Source: Comamonadaceae bacterium CD01 (GTDB taxonomy: Bacteria > Pseudomonadota > Gammaproteobacteria > Burkholderiales > Burkholderiaceae_C). From it: a stretch of DNA of 64,000 bases. Shown here one piece after another: positions 1 to 9,141 of this stretch; the first letter of the stretch is position 1; each line of letters opens with the position of its first letter. Below the pieces are notes generated by a model, which was not told where the DNA came from, did no database searches, and worked only from the letters and a program-made list of their open reading frames with translations. The stretch spans positions 1-64,000 of the forward strand of contig PGEI01000004.1 of the NCBI GenBank assembly GCA_002894305.1. Direction: 5' to 3'. The translations under genes and the position numbers were made by a program.

Positions 1-4
1 TCCA

Positions 5-95
5 TTTCCATATCAACCGATTACTTTGTCGGCTTCGCTTGTCGTGCTATAGCACTGTCTGCGCTTCGCCTTCGCGTACTCGATCGATATAGAAA
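5..95. repeat. long imperfect palindrome just downstream of gltA
   Basis: The outer arms 5-20 and 80-95 pair at about 13 of 16 positions. The centre is a perfect 12-base palindrome, GTGCTATAGCAC, at 44-55. It begins six bases past the gltA stop codon on the transcribed strand, so it could fold in the gltA 3' end as a terminator or stabilising hairpin. No T-tract follows the outer stem. It may be a copy of a dispersed intergenic element; that is inference. Confidence 0.45.
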
Positions 96-100
96 CGGAA

Positions 101-1396
101 TTATGCGATGTCGCGGCGCGGCGAGCCGGTGAACAGCTGGCGCGGGCGGCCGATCTTGTACTCGGGGTCGGCCAGCATTTCGTTGAGCTGGGCGATCCAG
201 CCGACGGTGCGCGCCAGCGCGAACACGCCGGTGAACAGGCTGACCGGAATGCCGATGGCACGCTGCACGATGCCGGAGTAGAAGTCCACGTTCGGGTAGA
301 GCTTGCGCTCGACGAAGTATTCGTCTTCCAGCGCGATCTTCTCGACCTGCTTGGCCAGCGCGAACAGCGGGTCTTTTTCCAGGCCCAGTTCGGCCAGAAC
401 CTCGTTGCAGGTCTCCTGCATCAGCTTGGCGCGCGGGTCGTAGTTCTTGTAGACGCGGTGGCCAAAGCCCATCAGCTTGACGCCGCTGTTCTTGTCCTTG
501 ACCTGTTCCATGAATTCGCCGACCTTGGCGACGCCGCCGTTGGCCTGCAGGTGTTCGAGCATGTTCAGGCAGGCTTCGTTGGCGCCGCCGTGGGCCGGGC
601 CCCACAGGCAGGCGACGCCAGCGGCAATCGCCGCGAACGGATTCGTGCCCGAGCTGCCGCACAGGCGCACGGTGGAGGTGGAGGCGTTCTGCTCGTGGTC
701 GGCGTGCAGGATGAAGATGCGGTCCATCGCGCGCTCGATCACGGGATTGACCACGTAGTCCTCGCAGGGCGTGCCGAACATCATGCGCAGGAAGTTGCCG
801 GCGTAGGACAGGTCGTTGCGCGGGTACATGTAGGGCTGGCCCATGCCGTACTTGTAGGCCATGGCCACCAGCGTGGGCAGCTTGGAGATCAGGCGGATGG
901 CGGCGATCTCGCGGTGCTTGGGGTTGGTGATGTCGGTGCTGTCGTGATAGAAGGCCGACAGCGCGCCGATCAGGCCCGTCAGCACGGCCATCGGGTGGGC
1001 GTCACGGCGAAAACCGCGCAGAAAGAACTGCATCTGCTCGTGCACCATGGTGTGTTTGAGCACCAACCCGTGGAATTCGTTGCGCTGGCTGTCGTTGGGC
1101 AGCTCGCCGTTGAGCAGCAGGTAGCAGGTGTCCAGGTAGTCGCACTGGGTGGCCAGCTGCTCGATGGGGTAGCCGCGGTACAGCAGCTCGCCCTTGTCGC
1201 CGTCGATGTAGGTGATGGCCGACTGGCACGATGCCGTCGACAGAAAACCCGGATCGTAGGTGAACATGCCCGTCTGGCCATACAACTTGCGGATGTCGAT
1301 GACGTCCGGACCGATGCTGCCCTGGTATACGGGAAGCTCCACGCTGGGCTTGCCGTTGCTGAACGATAGCGTCGCTTTGTTGTCTGCCAGTTTCAT
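101..1396 (-). CDS. gltA: citrate synthase (type II)
   Basis: Cytoplasmic enzyme condensing oxaloacetate and acetyl-CoA to citrate, the entry step of the TCA cycle. The 431-residue length fits the hexameric type II GltA of Gram-negative bacteria. The catalytic-site segments [14 protein letters not shown] and [11 protein letters not shown] are visible, with the family stretch [12 protein letters not shown] between them. The ATG at 1396 is preceded by AAGGAAT. An in-frame extension upstream to 1474 lacks family character and was not used. It is the last gene of the leftward sdhCDAB-sdhE-gltA series, 82 bases after sdhE, and may have its own promoter in that gap. A palindrome follows the stop codon. 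Confidence 0.97.
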   Translation of the reverse strand: MKLADNKATLSFSNGKPSVELPVYQGSIGPDVIDIRKLYGQTGMFTYDPGFLSTASCQSAITYIDGDKGELLYRGYPIEQLATQCDYLDTCYLLLNGELPNDSQRNEFHGLVLKHTMVHEQMQFFLRGFRRDAHPMAVLTGLIGALSAFYHDSTDITNPKHREIAAIRLISKLPTLVAMAYKYGMGQPYMYPRNDLSYAGNFLRMMFGTPCEDYVVNPVIERAMDRIFILHADHEQNASTSTVRLCGSSGTNPFAAIAAGVACLWGPAHGGANEACLNMLEHLQANGGVAKVGEFMEQVKDKNSGVKLMGFGHRVYKNYDPRAKLMQETCNEVLAELGLEKDPLFALAKQVEKIALEDEYFVERKLYPNVDFYSGIVQRAIGIPVSLFTGVFALARTVGWIAQLNEMLADPEYKIGRPRQLFTGSPRRDIA

Positions 1397-1478
1397 TTGC
1401 TGATTCCTTGGGTTGGTTGCTCTGTAAATAGTGGACACCCGATCCGGGCGCTGAGAGGTTGAGAATTTTTCCAACCTC

Positions 1479-1757
1479 TCAGGTGCGTTCGCGCAGCAGC
1501 TCCAGCACGGTGCGGACGGTGTCGGTGTCCAGCTCGCCTGCCGGCTCGCTGCGTCGCAGCAGCAAGTCCAGCAGGTCGTTGTCCGCCAGGTTCATCAACG
1601 TCGTGATGGCGTCGGCCTGGCTGGGCGTGATCCGCGCGCCGTGGCGGTCGAAAAAACGCTCGATGAACAAGTCGTTCTCCACCAGGCCACGGCGGCTGCG
1701 CCAGCGCAGGATGGCGATCTCGCGTTCGCCGAGCGGCTGCTCTGCGGTCATGTGCAT
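1479..1757 (-). CDS. sdhE: succinate dehydrogenase assembly factor (FAD assembly factor SdhE)
   Basis: Small cytoplasmic protein (92 residues) of the SdhE/YgfY/Sdh5 family, which promotes covalent attachment of FAD to SdhA. The conserved [13 protein letters not shown] segment follows an RW.SRRG motif, the signature of the family. The ATG at 1757 overlaps the sdhB stop as TGATG, suggesting translational coupling. A second ATG two codons later (1751) is equally possible and gives 90 residues. Its place directly behind sdhB matches its role. Confidence 0.9.
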   Translation of the reverse strand: MHMTAEQPLGEREIAILRWRSRRGLVENDLFIERFFDRHGARITPSQADAITTLMNLADNDLLDLLLRRSEPAGELDTDTVRTVLELLRERT

Positions 1758-2461
1758 CAGATGGCGCGGCGCACCATCAGCTCCTTGATCTTGCTGATGG
1801 CGGCGGCGGGCTTGAGGCCCTTGGGGCACACGTCCACGCAGTTCATGATGGTGTGGCAGCGGAACAGCCGGTACGGGTCTTCCAGGTTATCGAGGCGCTC
1901 GCCGGTGTGGGTGTCGCGGCTGTCGGCGATAAAGCGGTAGGCCTGCAGCAGGCCGGCGGGGCCGACGAACTTGTCCGGGTTCCACCAGAAGCTGGGGCAG
2001 GCGGTGGAGCAGCTGGCGCACAGAATGCACTCGTACAGGCCATCGAGCTCCTCGCGCTCCTCGGGCGACTGCAGGCGCTCCTTGGAGGGCGACGTCGGCT
2101 CTTCGTTTTGCAGATAGGGCTTGATCGAGTGGTACTGGTTGAAGAACTGCGTCATGTCCACGATCAGGTCGCGGATCACCGGCAGGCCCGGCAGCGGGCG
2201 CAGAACGATGTCGCCGGGCAGCGTCTTCATGTTGGTGAGGCAGGCCAGGCCGTTCTTGCCGTTGATGTTCATCGCATCCGAGCCGCACACGCCTTCGCGG
2301 CAGGAGCGGCGAAACGACAGCGACGGATCCTGCTTCTTGAGCTTGAGCAGTGCGTCCAGCAGCATGCGCTCATGGCCGTCGAGCTCGACCTGCATGGTCT
2401 GCATGTAGGGCTTGGCGTCCTTGTCCGGGTCGTAGCGGTAGATCTTGAAAGTGCGTTGCAT
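1757..2461 (-). CDS. sdhB: succinate dehydrogenase iron-sulfur subunit
   Basis: Iron-sulfur subunit of complex II, passing electrons from SdhA's FAD to the membrane quinone site. The 234-residue protein has an N-terminal 2Fe-2S ferredoxin domain (CREGVCGSDAM and a following C near residue 74). The C-terminal part carries the 4Fe-4S and 3Fe-4S cysteine sets (CILCASCSTACP, CHTIMNCVDVCPKGL). The length is typical. It lies 30 bases after sdhA and is coupled to sdhE by a one-base stop/start overlap. Confidence 0.97.
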   Translation of the reverse strand: MQRTFKIYRYDPDKDAKPYMQTMQVELDGHERMLLDALLKLKKQDPSLSFRRSCREGVCGSDAMNINGKNGLACLTNMKTLPGDIVLRPLPGLPVIRDLIVDMTQFFNQYHSIKPYLQNEEPTSPSKERLQSPEEREELDGLYECILCASCSTACPSFWWNPDKFVGPAGLLQAYRFIADSRDTHTGERLDNLEDPYRLFRCHTIMNCVDVCPKGLKPAAAISKIKELMVRRAI

Positions 2462-2491
2462 GGTGTATTTCTTTCGTGGGACGGGCGGGCT

Positions 2492-4297
2492 TCAGAACGT
2501 GCGCACCTTCGGGGGGATGCTGTCTACCGTCAGCGGCTTCATGGTCACCGGCTTGTAGGTCAGGCTGTTGGTGGCGCTGTGCCACAGCGTGTGCTTGAGC
2601 CAGTTGACGTCGTCGCGGCCCAGCGGCGCGGTGGGGTGGTCGGCGGGGTGCTCGTAGTCGTCCACGGTGTGGGCGCCGCGGCATTCGTGGCGCGCGGCGG
2701 CCGACACCATCGTCGCCTGCGCCACTTCGATCATGTTGTCGACTTCCAGCGCCTCCATGCGGGCGGTGTTCCAGACCTTGGACTTGTCCTTGAGCGCGAC
2801 CTGGGCCACTTGCTCGCGGATGGCGGCAATCTTCTCGACGCCTTCGTCCATGCCTTTTTGCGTGCGGAACACGCCGGCATGCGCTTGCATGGTCTGGCGG
2901 ATTTCATTGGCCAGATCCTGGGCGTAGATGCCGTCCTTGGAGTTCTCCAGCTCGTTCAGGCGCGCCAGCGTGCGGTCGCAGGCGTCGGCCGGCACCTCGT
3001 GCAGGTCGCCGAAGTCCTTGACGAACTGCACGATGTGCTTGCCCGCCGACTTGCCGAAGACCAGCAGATCCAGCAGCGAGTTGGTGCCCAGGCGGTTGGC
3101 GCCGTGCACCGACACCGCGGCGCATTCGCCCACGGCGTACAGGCCGTTGACGACGTTGTTCTTCTCGCCGTCCCAGGTGACGACCTGGCCATGGATGTTG
3201 GTCGGGACGCCGCCCATCTGGTAGTGGATGGTGGGGACGACCGGGATCGGCTCCTTGGTGATGTCGACGTTGGCGAAGTTGTGGCCGATCTCCTCCACCG
3301 AGGGCAGGCGCTTGTGGATGGTCTCGGCGCCCAGGTGGTCGAGCTTCATCAGGATGTAGTCCTTGTTCGGGCCGCAGCCACGGCCTTCCTTGATCTCCTG
3401 GTCCATCGAGCGCGAGACGAAGTCGCGCGGCGCCAGATCCTTCAAGGTGGGCGCGTAGCGCTCCATGAAGCGCTCGCCGTTGCTGTTGAGCAGGATGGCG
3501 CCCTCGCCGCGGCAGCCCTCGGTCAGCAGCACGCCCGCGCCGGCCACGCCGGTGGGGTGGAACTGCCAGAACTCCAGATCCTGCAGCGGGATGCCGGCGC
3601 GCGCGGCCATGCCCAGGCCGTCGCCGGTGTTGATGAAGGCGTTGGTCGATGCGGCGAAGATGCGGCCCGCGCCCCCGGTGGCCAGCAGCACGGCCTTGGC
3701 GCGCAGTTCGTACAGGTCGCCGGTCTCCAGCTCCAGCGCGGTGACGCCGACCACGTCGCCCTGGGTGTTGCGCAGCAGATCCAGCGCCATCCACTCGACG
3801 AAGAAGTTGGTGTGCGTCTTCACGTTCTGCTGGTACAGCGTGTGCAGCATGGCGTGGCCGGTGCGGTCGGCCGCGGCGCAGGCGCGCTGCACCGGCTTCT
3901 CACCGTAGTTGGCGGTGTGGCCGCCGAAGGGGCGTTGGTAGATGGTGCCGTCGGCGTTGCGGTCGAACGGCATGCCGAAGTGCTCCAGCTCGATCACGAC
4001 GTTGGGCGCCTCGCGACACATGAATTCGACGGCGTCCTGGTCGGACAGCCAGTCGCCGCCCTTGATGGTGTCGTAGAAATGATAGTGCCAGTTGTCCTCG
4101 CTCATGTTGCCGAGCGAGGCCGACACGCCGCCCTGGGCGGCGACGGTGTGCGAGCGCGTGGGGAAGACCTTGGACAGGCAGGCGACGGACAGGCCGGCGC
4201 GCGAGAGTTCAAGCGCAGCGCGCATGCCCGAGCCGCCGGCGCCGACGATCACGACGTCGAACTTGCGGACAGCAATATCTTTTTTGGTGTAGCTCAT
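2492..4297 (-). CDS. sdhA: succinate dehydrogenase flavoprotein subunit
   Basis: Catalytic subunit of complex II, oxidising succinate to fumarate at the inner face of the cytoplasmic membrane. The 601 residues include an N-terminal FAD-binding motif (VIVGAGGSGMRAAL, residues 17-30). The histidine of the TRSHTVAAQGG motif, about residue 50, is the covalent FAD attachment site in this family. The substrate-site segment FHPTGVAGAGVLLTEG is also present. Length is normal. The ATG at 4297 is the first in frame and follows sdhD by 46 bases. Confidence 0.97.
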   Translation of the reverse strand: MSYTKKDIAVRKFDVVIVGAGGSGMRAALELSRAGLSVACLSKVFPTRSHTVAAQGGVSASLGNMSEDNWHYHFYDTIKGGDWLSDQDAVEFMCREAPNVVIELEHFGMPFDRNADGTIYQRPFGGHTANYGEKPVQRACAAADRTGHAMLHTLYQQNVKTHTNFFVEWMALDLLRNTQGDVVGVTALELETGDLYELRAKAVLLATGGAGRIFAASTNAFINTGDGLGMAARAGIPLQDLEFWQFHPTGVAGAGVLLTEGCRGEGAILLNSNGERFMERYAPTLKDLAPRDFVSRSMDQEIKEGRGCGPNKDYILMKLDHLGAETIHKRLPSVEEIGHNFANVDITKEPIPVVPTIHYQMGGVPTNIHGQVVTWDGEKNNVVNGLYAVGECAAVSVHGANRLGTNSLLDLLVFGKSAGKHIVQFVKDFGDLHEVPADACDRTLARLNELENSKDGIYAQDLANEIRQTMQAHAGVFRTQKGMDEGVEKIAAIREQVAQVALKDKSKVWNTARMEALEVDNMIEVAQATMVSAAARHECRGAHTVDDYEHPADHPTAPLGRDDVNWLKHTLWHSATNSLTYKPVTMKPLTVDSIPPKVRTF

Positions 4298-4343
4298 GGT
4301 GGGGTATCGAATCTGAAAAATCGTGGACGGGCGGTGCTTTGGG

Positions 4344-4709
4344 TTACAGGCGCCACAGCACCTGAACGGCCCAGCCGCCGCAGCTGACCAGCCAGACGGC
4401 GCTCAAAGCCTGCAGGATCAGGCGCAGGCCCGCAGGCTTGGCGTAGTCGTACCAGATGCTGTTGATGCCCACCCAGGCGTGCCAGATCAGCGCGACGATG
4501 ACCGAGAAAGTCAGCGCCTTCATCCACTGCGGCGCGAAGATGCCCGACCAGGTGTCGTAGCCGATGGGGCCCGAGCTGAACAGCACCTGGCACAGCACCA
4601 GCAGGGTGAACAGGCCCAGCAGCAGCGCGCTGATGCGCTGCACCAGGAAGTCTTTCCAACCGTAGTGGGCACCGACGACGGTGCGTTTGTAGCCGTAAGT
4701 AGTCGACAT
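4344..4709 (-). CDS. sdhD: succinate dehydrogenase membrane anchor subunit
   Basis: Small hydrophobic anchor (121 residues) of complex II. Three membrane segments are visible (about residues 27-47, 64-84 and 96-115). The HAWVGINSIWYDY stretch resembles the heme-binding segment of SdhD proteins. It starts with the family-like VGAHYGWKDFLVQRISAL. With SdhC it forms the heme b and ubiquinone site. It lies between sdhC (27-base gap) and sdhA in the usual order. Confidence 0.92.
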   Translation of the reverse strand: MSTTYGYKRTVVGAHYGWKDFLVQRISALLLGLFTLLVLCQVLFSSGPIGYDTWSGIFAPQWMKALTFSVIVALIWHAWVGINSIWYDYAKPAGLRLILQALSAVWLVSCGGWAVQVLWRL

Positions 4710-4736
4710 GGAATGGTTCTCCTTGGATGCAACGAA

Positions 4737-5171
4737 TCAGTACAGGCCAAACAGCTTGGCGCCCAGGATCAGCGTCAGCACGATGCTGAACGCCAGCGTG
4801 GCGACTGCGGAGTGGCGGCCGAAATCCTTGGTGGTGCGGTGCGTCACGTCCAGCACCAGGTGGCGCACGCCAGCGGCCAGGTGGTGCAGGTAGGCCCAGA
4901 TCAGCGCCAGTACCACCAGCTTGATGAACCAGGCGGGCAGGATGCCCAGGCCCACGTTGAAGGCGGCGGTGAACTTGCCGAATGAGATCTCCGAGGACAC
5001 CGAGGTATCGAACAGCCAGACGATGAACGGCAGCAGCAAGAACAGCAGCATGCCGCTGACGCGGTGCAGGATGGACACCAGCGCCGCCAGCGGCAGGCGG
5101 TAGGTGCGTACATCGGTGAACAGGTTCAGGTTGCGGAACTCGGGCCGCGGCTTTTTGGCGATCTCTGACAT
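4737..5171 (-). CDS. sdhC: succinate dehydrogenase cytochrome b556 subunit
   Basis: Membrane subunit of complex II (144 residues) with three transmembrane segments. The SILHRVSGM motif near the first helix belongs to the quinone site. HHLAAGVRHLVLD in the second helix region supplies the heme ligand. The ATG at 5171, giving MSEIAKKPRPEFRNLNLF, was chosen because that N-terminus is typical and is preceded by GAAAG. An upstream in-frame ATG at 5225 adds 18 uncharacteristic residues. It is the first gene of the leftward operon, after a 142-base gap that should hold the promoter. Confidence 0.94.
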   Translation of the reverse strand: MSEIAKKPRPEFRNLNLFTDVRTYRLPLAALVSILHRVSGMLLFLLLPFIVWLFDTSVSSEISFGKFTAAFNVGLGILPAWFIKLVVLALIWAYLHHLAAGVRHLVLDVTHRTTKDFGRHSAVATLAFSIVLTLILGAKLFGLY

Positions 5172-5313
5172 GTCGTGGGTCTTTCGTTGATGTAACTGCG
5201 TTGTAATCGGAACGGGTGCAGACAACCCAAAATTCTATTGCAATGCAGCGAAGCGCGGCGCCGTATTGTGGTCTTTGCCGTGCCGGGGGCTGCTGCGCTG
5301 GATCAGAAACGGG

Positions 5314-6102
5314 TCAATTCAGGGCATTGAAGTAGTAATGCGTGTCGGTGCGGTACAGGCCGCGGCGTAGCTCCATGGGCGCGTCGTTGTAGGTGTAGGC
5401 CAGGCGCTCGACGCTCAGCAGCGGCGTCGTCTCGCTCACGCCCAGCGACTGCGCCTGGGCGGCATCGGGCAGTACCGCGCGGATTTTCTCGTCGGCGCGC
5501 ACCATGCGCACCCCGAATTCCAGCTCGAACATCGCGTAGGTCGGCCCCTGGTAGCTGGCCATCTGCTCGGCGCTCAGGCCCTTGAAGGCCTGGCCGGGCA
5601 GCCACAATTCCTCCAGGATGGTGGGCACACCGGCAAACGCGAGAATGCGCCGCGCCAGGATGACCGTATCGCCGGTGCGCAGCGCCAGGGCGCGGGCCAC
5701 GTCGGCACTGGCGCGCGCGCGGCGGCATTCGAGCACGGTACGCTGGGCCGGGCCTTCTTCGCGTGCGTCGCCCTGGTCGGGCAGCAGCTTGAGAAAGCGG
5801 TACTGCACCTGGTGCTCGGCGTGGGTGGCGACGAAGGTGCCCTTGCCCTGGCGGCGTATCACCAGGTTTTCGGCCGCCAGCTCGTCGATGGCCTTGCGCA
5901 CCGTCCCCTGGCTGACGCGAAAGCGCCCGGCCAGATCCATCTCGCTCGGAATGGACTCGCCGGGCTTCCATTCGCCTTCCTGCAGGCTGCGCAGTATCAG
6001 CCCCTTGATCTGCTGGTACAGCGGGCTGAAGGCCGGCGCGACTGCGGCCGGTGCAGGCGTGCGTGCAGCAGCGGGCGTGGCGGTGGGTGGGAGGCTGGAC
6101 AT
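5314..6102 (-). CDS. GntR-family (HutC subfamily) regulator, probable TCA-cycle regulator
   Basis: A 262-residue transcription factor. An alanine- and proline-rich start is followed by a winged-helix GntR domain (about residues 25-90, including PSEMDLAGRFRVSQGTVRKAIDEL). The C-terminal part is a UTRA effector domain of the HutC type. It sits between the sdh operon (same strand, downstream) and divergent mdh, so control of one or both is a reasonable inference. A 12-base palindrome, TCTTATATAAGA, lies in the shared gap next to the mdh -35 box and is the best operator candidate. The start at 6102 avoids an upstream ATG at 6159 that would overlap this site. The effector is unknown. Confidence 0.85.
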   Translation of the reverse strand: MSSLPPTATPAAARTPAPAAVAPAFSPLYQQIKGLILRSLQEGEWKPGESIPSEMDLAGRFRVSQGTVRKAIDELAAENLVIRRQGKGTFVATHAEHQVQYRFLKLLPDQGDAREEGPAQRTVLECRRARASADVARALALRTGDTVILARRILAFAGVPTILEELWLPGQAFKGLSAEQMASYQGPTYAMFELEFGVRMVRADEKIRAVLPDAAQAQSLGVSETTPLLSVERLAYTYNDAPMELRRGLYRTDTHYYFNALN

Positions 6103-6159
6103 GGTGTGTTCGCGATGGTGCGGGCGCTGCCGGGCAGTGCGTACCTGGTGGACGATCAT

Positions 6160-6180
6160 ATCTTATATAAGACATAAGAT
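6160..6180. promoter_or_regulatory. palindromic candidate operator for the GntR regulator
   Basis: TCTTATATAAGA at 6161-6172 is a perfect palindrome. A second arm, ATAAGAT at 6174-6180, also mirrors ATCTTAT at 6160-6166. The site is AT-rich in a GC-rich genome and lies between the divergent regulator and mdh, four bases before the mdh -35 box. Assignment to the adjacent GntR protein is inference from position. Confidence 0.55.
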
Positions 6181-6183
6181 AAA

Positions 6184-6213
6184 TTGACCAAGACCCCGAT
6201 TCAACCGTAAAAT
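6184..6213 (+). promoter_or_regulatory. sigma-70 type promoter of mdh
   Basis: TTGACC at 6184-6189 and TAAAAT at 6208-6213 are separated by 18 bases, close to the RpoD consensus. The mdh start codon is at 6304, so the leader would be about 85 bases. The palindrome directly upstream could overlap polymerase contacts. Confidence 0.6.
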
Positions 6214-6303
6214 ACACGACTGTTTGCGGGGCGTCGGGCTGCCTGTCAAGGGCGGCGAATGCACCCCTCGCACCTGATTTTTTAGCCCTTTTGGAGCCCT
6301 TTT

Positions 6304-7290
6304 ATGAGCAAGAAGCCCGTCCGCGTCGCAGTCACTGGTGCTGCCGGTCAAATTGGTTATGCACTGCTGTTTCGCATTGCCTCCGGTGCCATGCTGGGTG
6401 CGGATCAGCCCGTCATCCTGCAATTGCTCGAGATTCCGGACGAAAAGGCGCAGAACGCGCTCAAGGGCGTGATCATGGAGCTGGAAGACTGCGCCTTCCC
6501 GCTGCTGGCCGGCATCGAGGCCCACTCTGATCCGATGACCGCGTTCAAGGACACCGATTACGCGCTGCTGGTCGGTGCCCGCCCGCGCGGCCCCGGCATG
6601 GAGCGCTCCGACCTGCTGGCTGCCAATGCCCAGATCTTCACCGCCCAGGGCAAGGCGCTGAACGCCGTGGCCAGCCGCAACGTCAAGGTGCTGGTCGTGG
6701 GCAACCCCGCCAACACCAACGCCTACATCGCGATGAAGAGCGCGCCCGACCTGCCGCGCGAGAATTTCACCGCCATGCTGCGCCTGGATCACAATCGCGC
6801 CGCCAGCCAGATCGCCACCAAGATGGGCGTGGCCGTGGGCGACATCGAGAAGCTGTGCGTCTGGGGCAACCACTCGCCCACCATGTACGCCGACTACCGC
6901 TTCGCCACGGTCAACGGCAAGTCGGTGAAGGACGCGATCAACGACCAGGACTGGAACGCCAACGTGTTCCTGCCCACCGTCGGCAAGCGCGGCGCGGCCA
7001 TCATTGCTGCGCGCGGCCTGTCCTCGGCCGCGTCGGCCGCCAACGCCGCCATCGACCACATGCACGACTGGGCTCTGGGCACGGGCGGCAAGTGGGTCAC
7101 GATGGGCATCCCATCCAACGGCGAATACGGCATTCCCAAGGATGTGGTGTTCGGCTTCCCGGTCACGACCGAGGGCGGCAAGTACACCATCGTCAAGGAT
7201 CTGCCGATTGATGCCTTCTCGCAGGAGTGCATCAACAAGACCCTGGCCGAGCTGCAGGGCGAGCAGGACGGCGTCAAGCACCTGCTGTAA
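6304..7290 (+). CDS. mdh: malate dehydrogenase
   Basis: NAD-dependent malate dehydrogenase (328 residues), oxidising malate to oxaloacetate in the TCA cycle. The nucleotide-binding motif [19 protein letters not shown] starts at residue 10. The substrate arginines of [13 protein letters not shown] are about residues 93-103, and the catalytic histidine is H190 in WGNHSPT. This is the cytosolic-type, non-E. coli MDH class common in betaproteobacteria. GGAG at 6292-6295 serves the ATG. It heads a rightward run with tam (9-base gap) and the CitE-like gene. Confidence 0.97.
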   Translation: MSKKPVRVAVTGAAGQIGYALLFRIASGAMLGADQPVILQLLEIPDEKAQNALKGVIMELEDCAFPLLAGIEAHSDPMTAFKDTDYALLVGARPRGPGMERSDLLAANAQIFTAQGKALNAVASRNVKVLVVGNPANTNAYIAMKSAPDLPRENFTAMLRLDHNRAASQIATKMGVAVGDIEKLCVWGNHSPTMYADYRFATVNGKSVKDAINDQDWNANVFLPTVGKRGAAIIAARGLSSAASAANAAIDHMHDWALGTGGKWVTMGIPSNGEYGIPKDVVFGFPVTTEGGKYTIVKDLPIDAFSQECINKTLAELQGEQDGVKHLL

Positions 7291-7299
7291 GCAACGCCC

Positions 7300-8094
7300 A
7301 TGCAGGACTGGAACCCCGCGCTGTACCTGCGCTTTGCCGACGAGCGTGCGCGCCCGGCGGCAGAGCTGCTGGCGCGGGTGCCGCTGATCCAGGCCCGCCG
7401 CGTGGCGGATCTGGGCTGCGGCCCGGGCAATTCCACGGCCCTGCTGCTGCAGCGCTTTGCCGGCGCGCAGGCCACCGGCGTCGACAACTCCCGGGCCATG
7501 CTGGCGCAGGCGCGCCGGCAGCTGCCGCAGGCGGGCTTCGTGCTGGCCGACATGGCCGGGTGGGAGCCGGCCGCCAATGAGCGCCCCGACCTGATCTTTG
7601 CCAACGCCTCGCTGCAATGGGCGGCGGATCACGAGGTGCTGTTCCCGCGCCTGTTCTCCTGCCTTGCGCCCGGCGGCGTTCTGGCCGTGCAGATGCCCGA
7701 CAACCTGGGCGAACCCGTGCACCGGCTGGTGCGCGAGGTGGCCGCCCTGCCGCAATACGCCAGCCATATCGGCGCAGATGCCGCGCAGGCGCGCACCGCG
7801 TTGCTGCCTGCTGCCGCCTATTACGACCTGCTGGCAGCCCCCGCAATGGCCGCCGCGTCGGTCGATGTCTGGCACACCATTTACCAGCAGCCGCTGGCCT
7901 CGCCTGCGGCCATCGTGCAGTGGGTGCGGGGCGCGGGCATCAAGCCCTTCGTCGACGCGCTGCCCACTGCATTGCAGGCGCCCTTTCTGGCCGAGTACGA
8001 GCGCCGCATCGACGCTGCCTACCCGGCGCGCACCGACGGCACCCGCCTGCTGGCCTTCCCCCGTATTTTCATCGTCGCGCAACGCAAGCCATGA
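7300..8094 (+). CDS. tam: trans-aconitate 2-methyltransferase
   Basis: SAM-dependent methyltransferase (264 residues) of the Tam family, which esterifies trans-aconitate, a spontaneous side product that inhibits aconitase. The SAM-binding motif VADLGCGPGNSTALLLQRF starts near residue 35. The N-terminus DWNPALYLRFADERARPA and the later FANASLQWAADH are characteristic of Tam. It starts 9 bases after mdh and overlaps the next gene by ATGA. Position in a TCA cluster that also holds aconitase supports the assignment. Confidence 0.9.
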   Translation: MQDWNPALYLRFADERARPAAELLARVPLIQARRVADLGCGPGNSTALLLQRFAGAQATGVDNSRAMLAQARRQLPQAGFVLADMAGWEPAANERPDLIFANASLQWAADHEVLFPRLFSCLAPGGVLAVQMPDNLGEPVHRLVREVAALPQYASHIGADAAQARTALLPAAAYYDLLAAPAMAAASVDVWHTIYQQPLASPAAIVQWVRGAGIKPFVDALPTALQAPFLAEYERRIDAAYPARTDGTRLLAFPRIFIVAQRKP

Positions 8095-9107
8095 CCCCTC
8101 TGTCCAGTGCCCACCCCGCCCAGGTTCTGCGCGATGCGCAGGCCGGCGCCGTCGTGCTGCCCGTGTGCGACCACTACAGCGGCGTCGAGCAGCGCATGGT
8201 CAAGAGCCTGCAGCTGCAGGCCGAGATGACCGCCGAATTCGGTCACTGCGTATTCGACGTCACGCTGGACTGCGAGGACGGCGCGCCCGTGGGGCAGGAG
8301 AGGGCGCACGCCGAGCTGGTGGCCCGCCTGGCCGGGCAGGCCGCGCCCGAGGCACGCGTCGCGGTGCGCGTGCACACGGTGGATCACCCGGCATTTTTCG
8401 ACGATATCGCCATCATCGCCGGCCAGGCCGGCCGTCGCCTGACGCACATCATGCTGCCCAAGGTCGAGTCGGTCGACGACGTGCTGGTCGCCGAGCGCGC
8501 GCTGGCCGCGGCCGGCTGCCCCGATCTGGCGCTGCATGCGCTGATAGAGTCGCCCGCTGCGGTGCAGCAGGCCTTCGACATTGCCGCGCACCCGCGCATC
8601 CAGAGCCTGAGCTTCGGGCTGATGGACTTCGTCTCGGCGCATGGCGGTGCCATTCCCGCCAGCGCCATGGGTTCGAGCGGGCAGTTCGCGCACCCGCTGG
8701 TACTGCGCGCCAAGCTGGAGATCGCCAGCGCCTGCCACGCCCATGGCAAGGTGCCGTCGCACTGCGTGGTGACCGAGTTCAAGGACGCTGCAGCGATGCA
8801 GGCGGCCGCCGCGCATGCCGCGCAGCAGCTGGGCTACACCCGCATGTGGAGCATCCACCCGGCGCAGATCCGCCCCATTCTTGCTGCGTTTGCGCCGCAG
8901 GACGCGGAGATCGCCCAGGCCGCGCGCATTCTGGTGGCCGCCGCCGGCGCCGACTGGGCGCCGATCAGCGACGACGGCGTGCTGCACGACCGCGCCAGCT
9001 ACCGCTATTTCTGGCAGGTGCTTGAACGCGCCTGGCGTACCGCGCGCCCGTTGCCGGACGGCGTCAAGCCATGGTTTGAGGCCGTTGGTGCGGGTGCCGA
9101 CTCGTAA
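8091..9107 (+). CDS. HpcH/HpaI aldolase family, CitE-like CoA-ester lyase
   Basis: 338-residue TIM-barrel protein of the citrate lyase beta-subunit-like (CitE) family. The acidic pair of TLDCEDGAP (about residues 58-66) and the glutamate and aspartate of LIESPAA and GLMDFVSAHGG are the expected metal and substrate residues; the VRVHTVDHP stretch is also typical. Members cleave malyl-, citramalyl- or related CoA esters, or act as thioesterases. No citF or citD partner is present, so it is not a citrate lyase subunit. Its start overlaps the tam stop (ATGA). The exact substrate is not readable from sequence. Confidence 0.8.
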   Translation: MTPLSSAHPAQVLRDAQAGAVVLPVCDHYSGVEQRMVKSLQLQAEMTAEFGHCVFDVTLDCEDGAPVGQERAHAELVARLAGQAAPEARVAVRVHTVDHPAFFDDIAIIAGQAGRRLTHIMLPKVESVDDVLVAERALAAAGCPDLALHALIESPAAVQQAFDIAAHPRIQSLSFGLMDFVSAHGGAIPASAMGSSGQFAHPLVLRAKLEIASACHAHGKVPSHCVVTEFKDAAAMQAAAAHAAQQLGYTRMWSIHPAQIRPILAAFAPQDAEIAQAARILVAAAGADWAPISDDGVLHDRASYRYFWQVLERAWRTARPLPDGVKPWFEAVGAGADS

Positions 9108-9141
9108 AATGGGAAGTCTCTTTCTCCTTGTGGATGCAACC

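Noticed and set aside
1853-4387. 844-codon open frame on the + strand opposite sdhB/sdhA
   Set aside because: Antisense to clearly conserved sdh genes; composition is Val/His/Gly/Arg-rich as expected from the complement of high-GC coding DNA; no domain recognisable.
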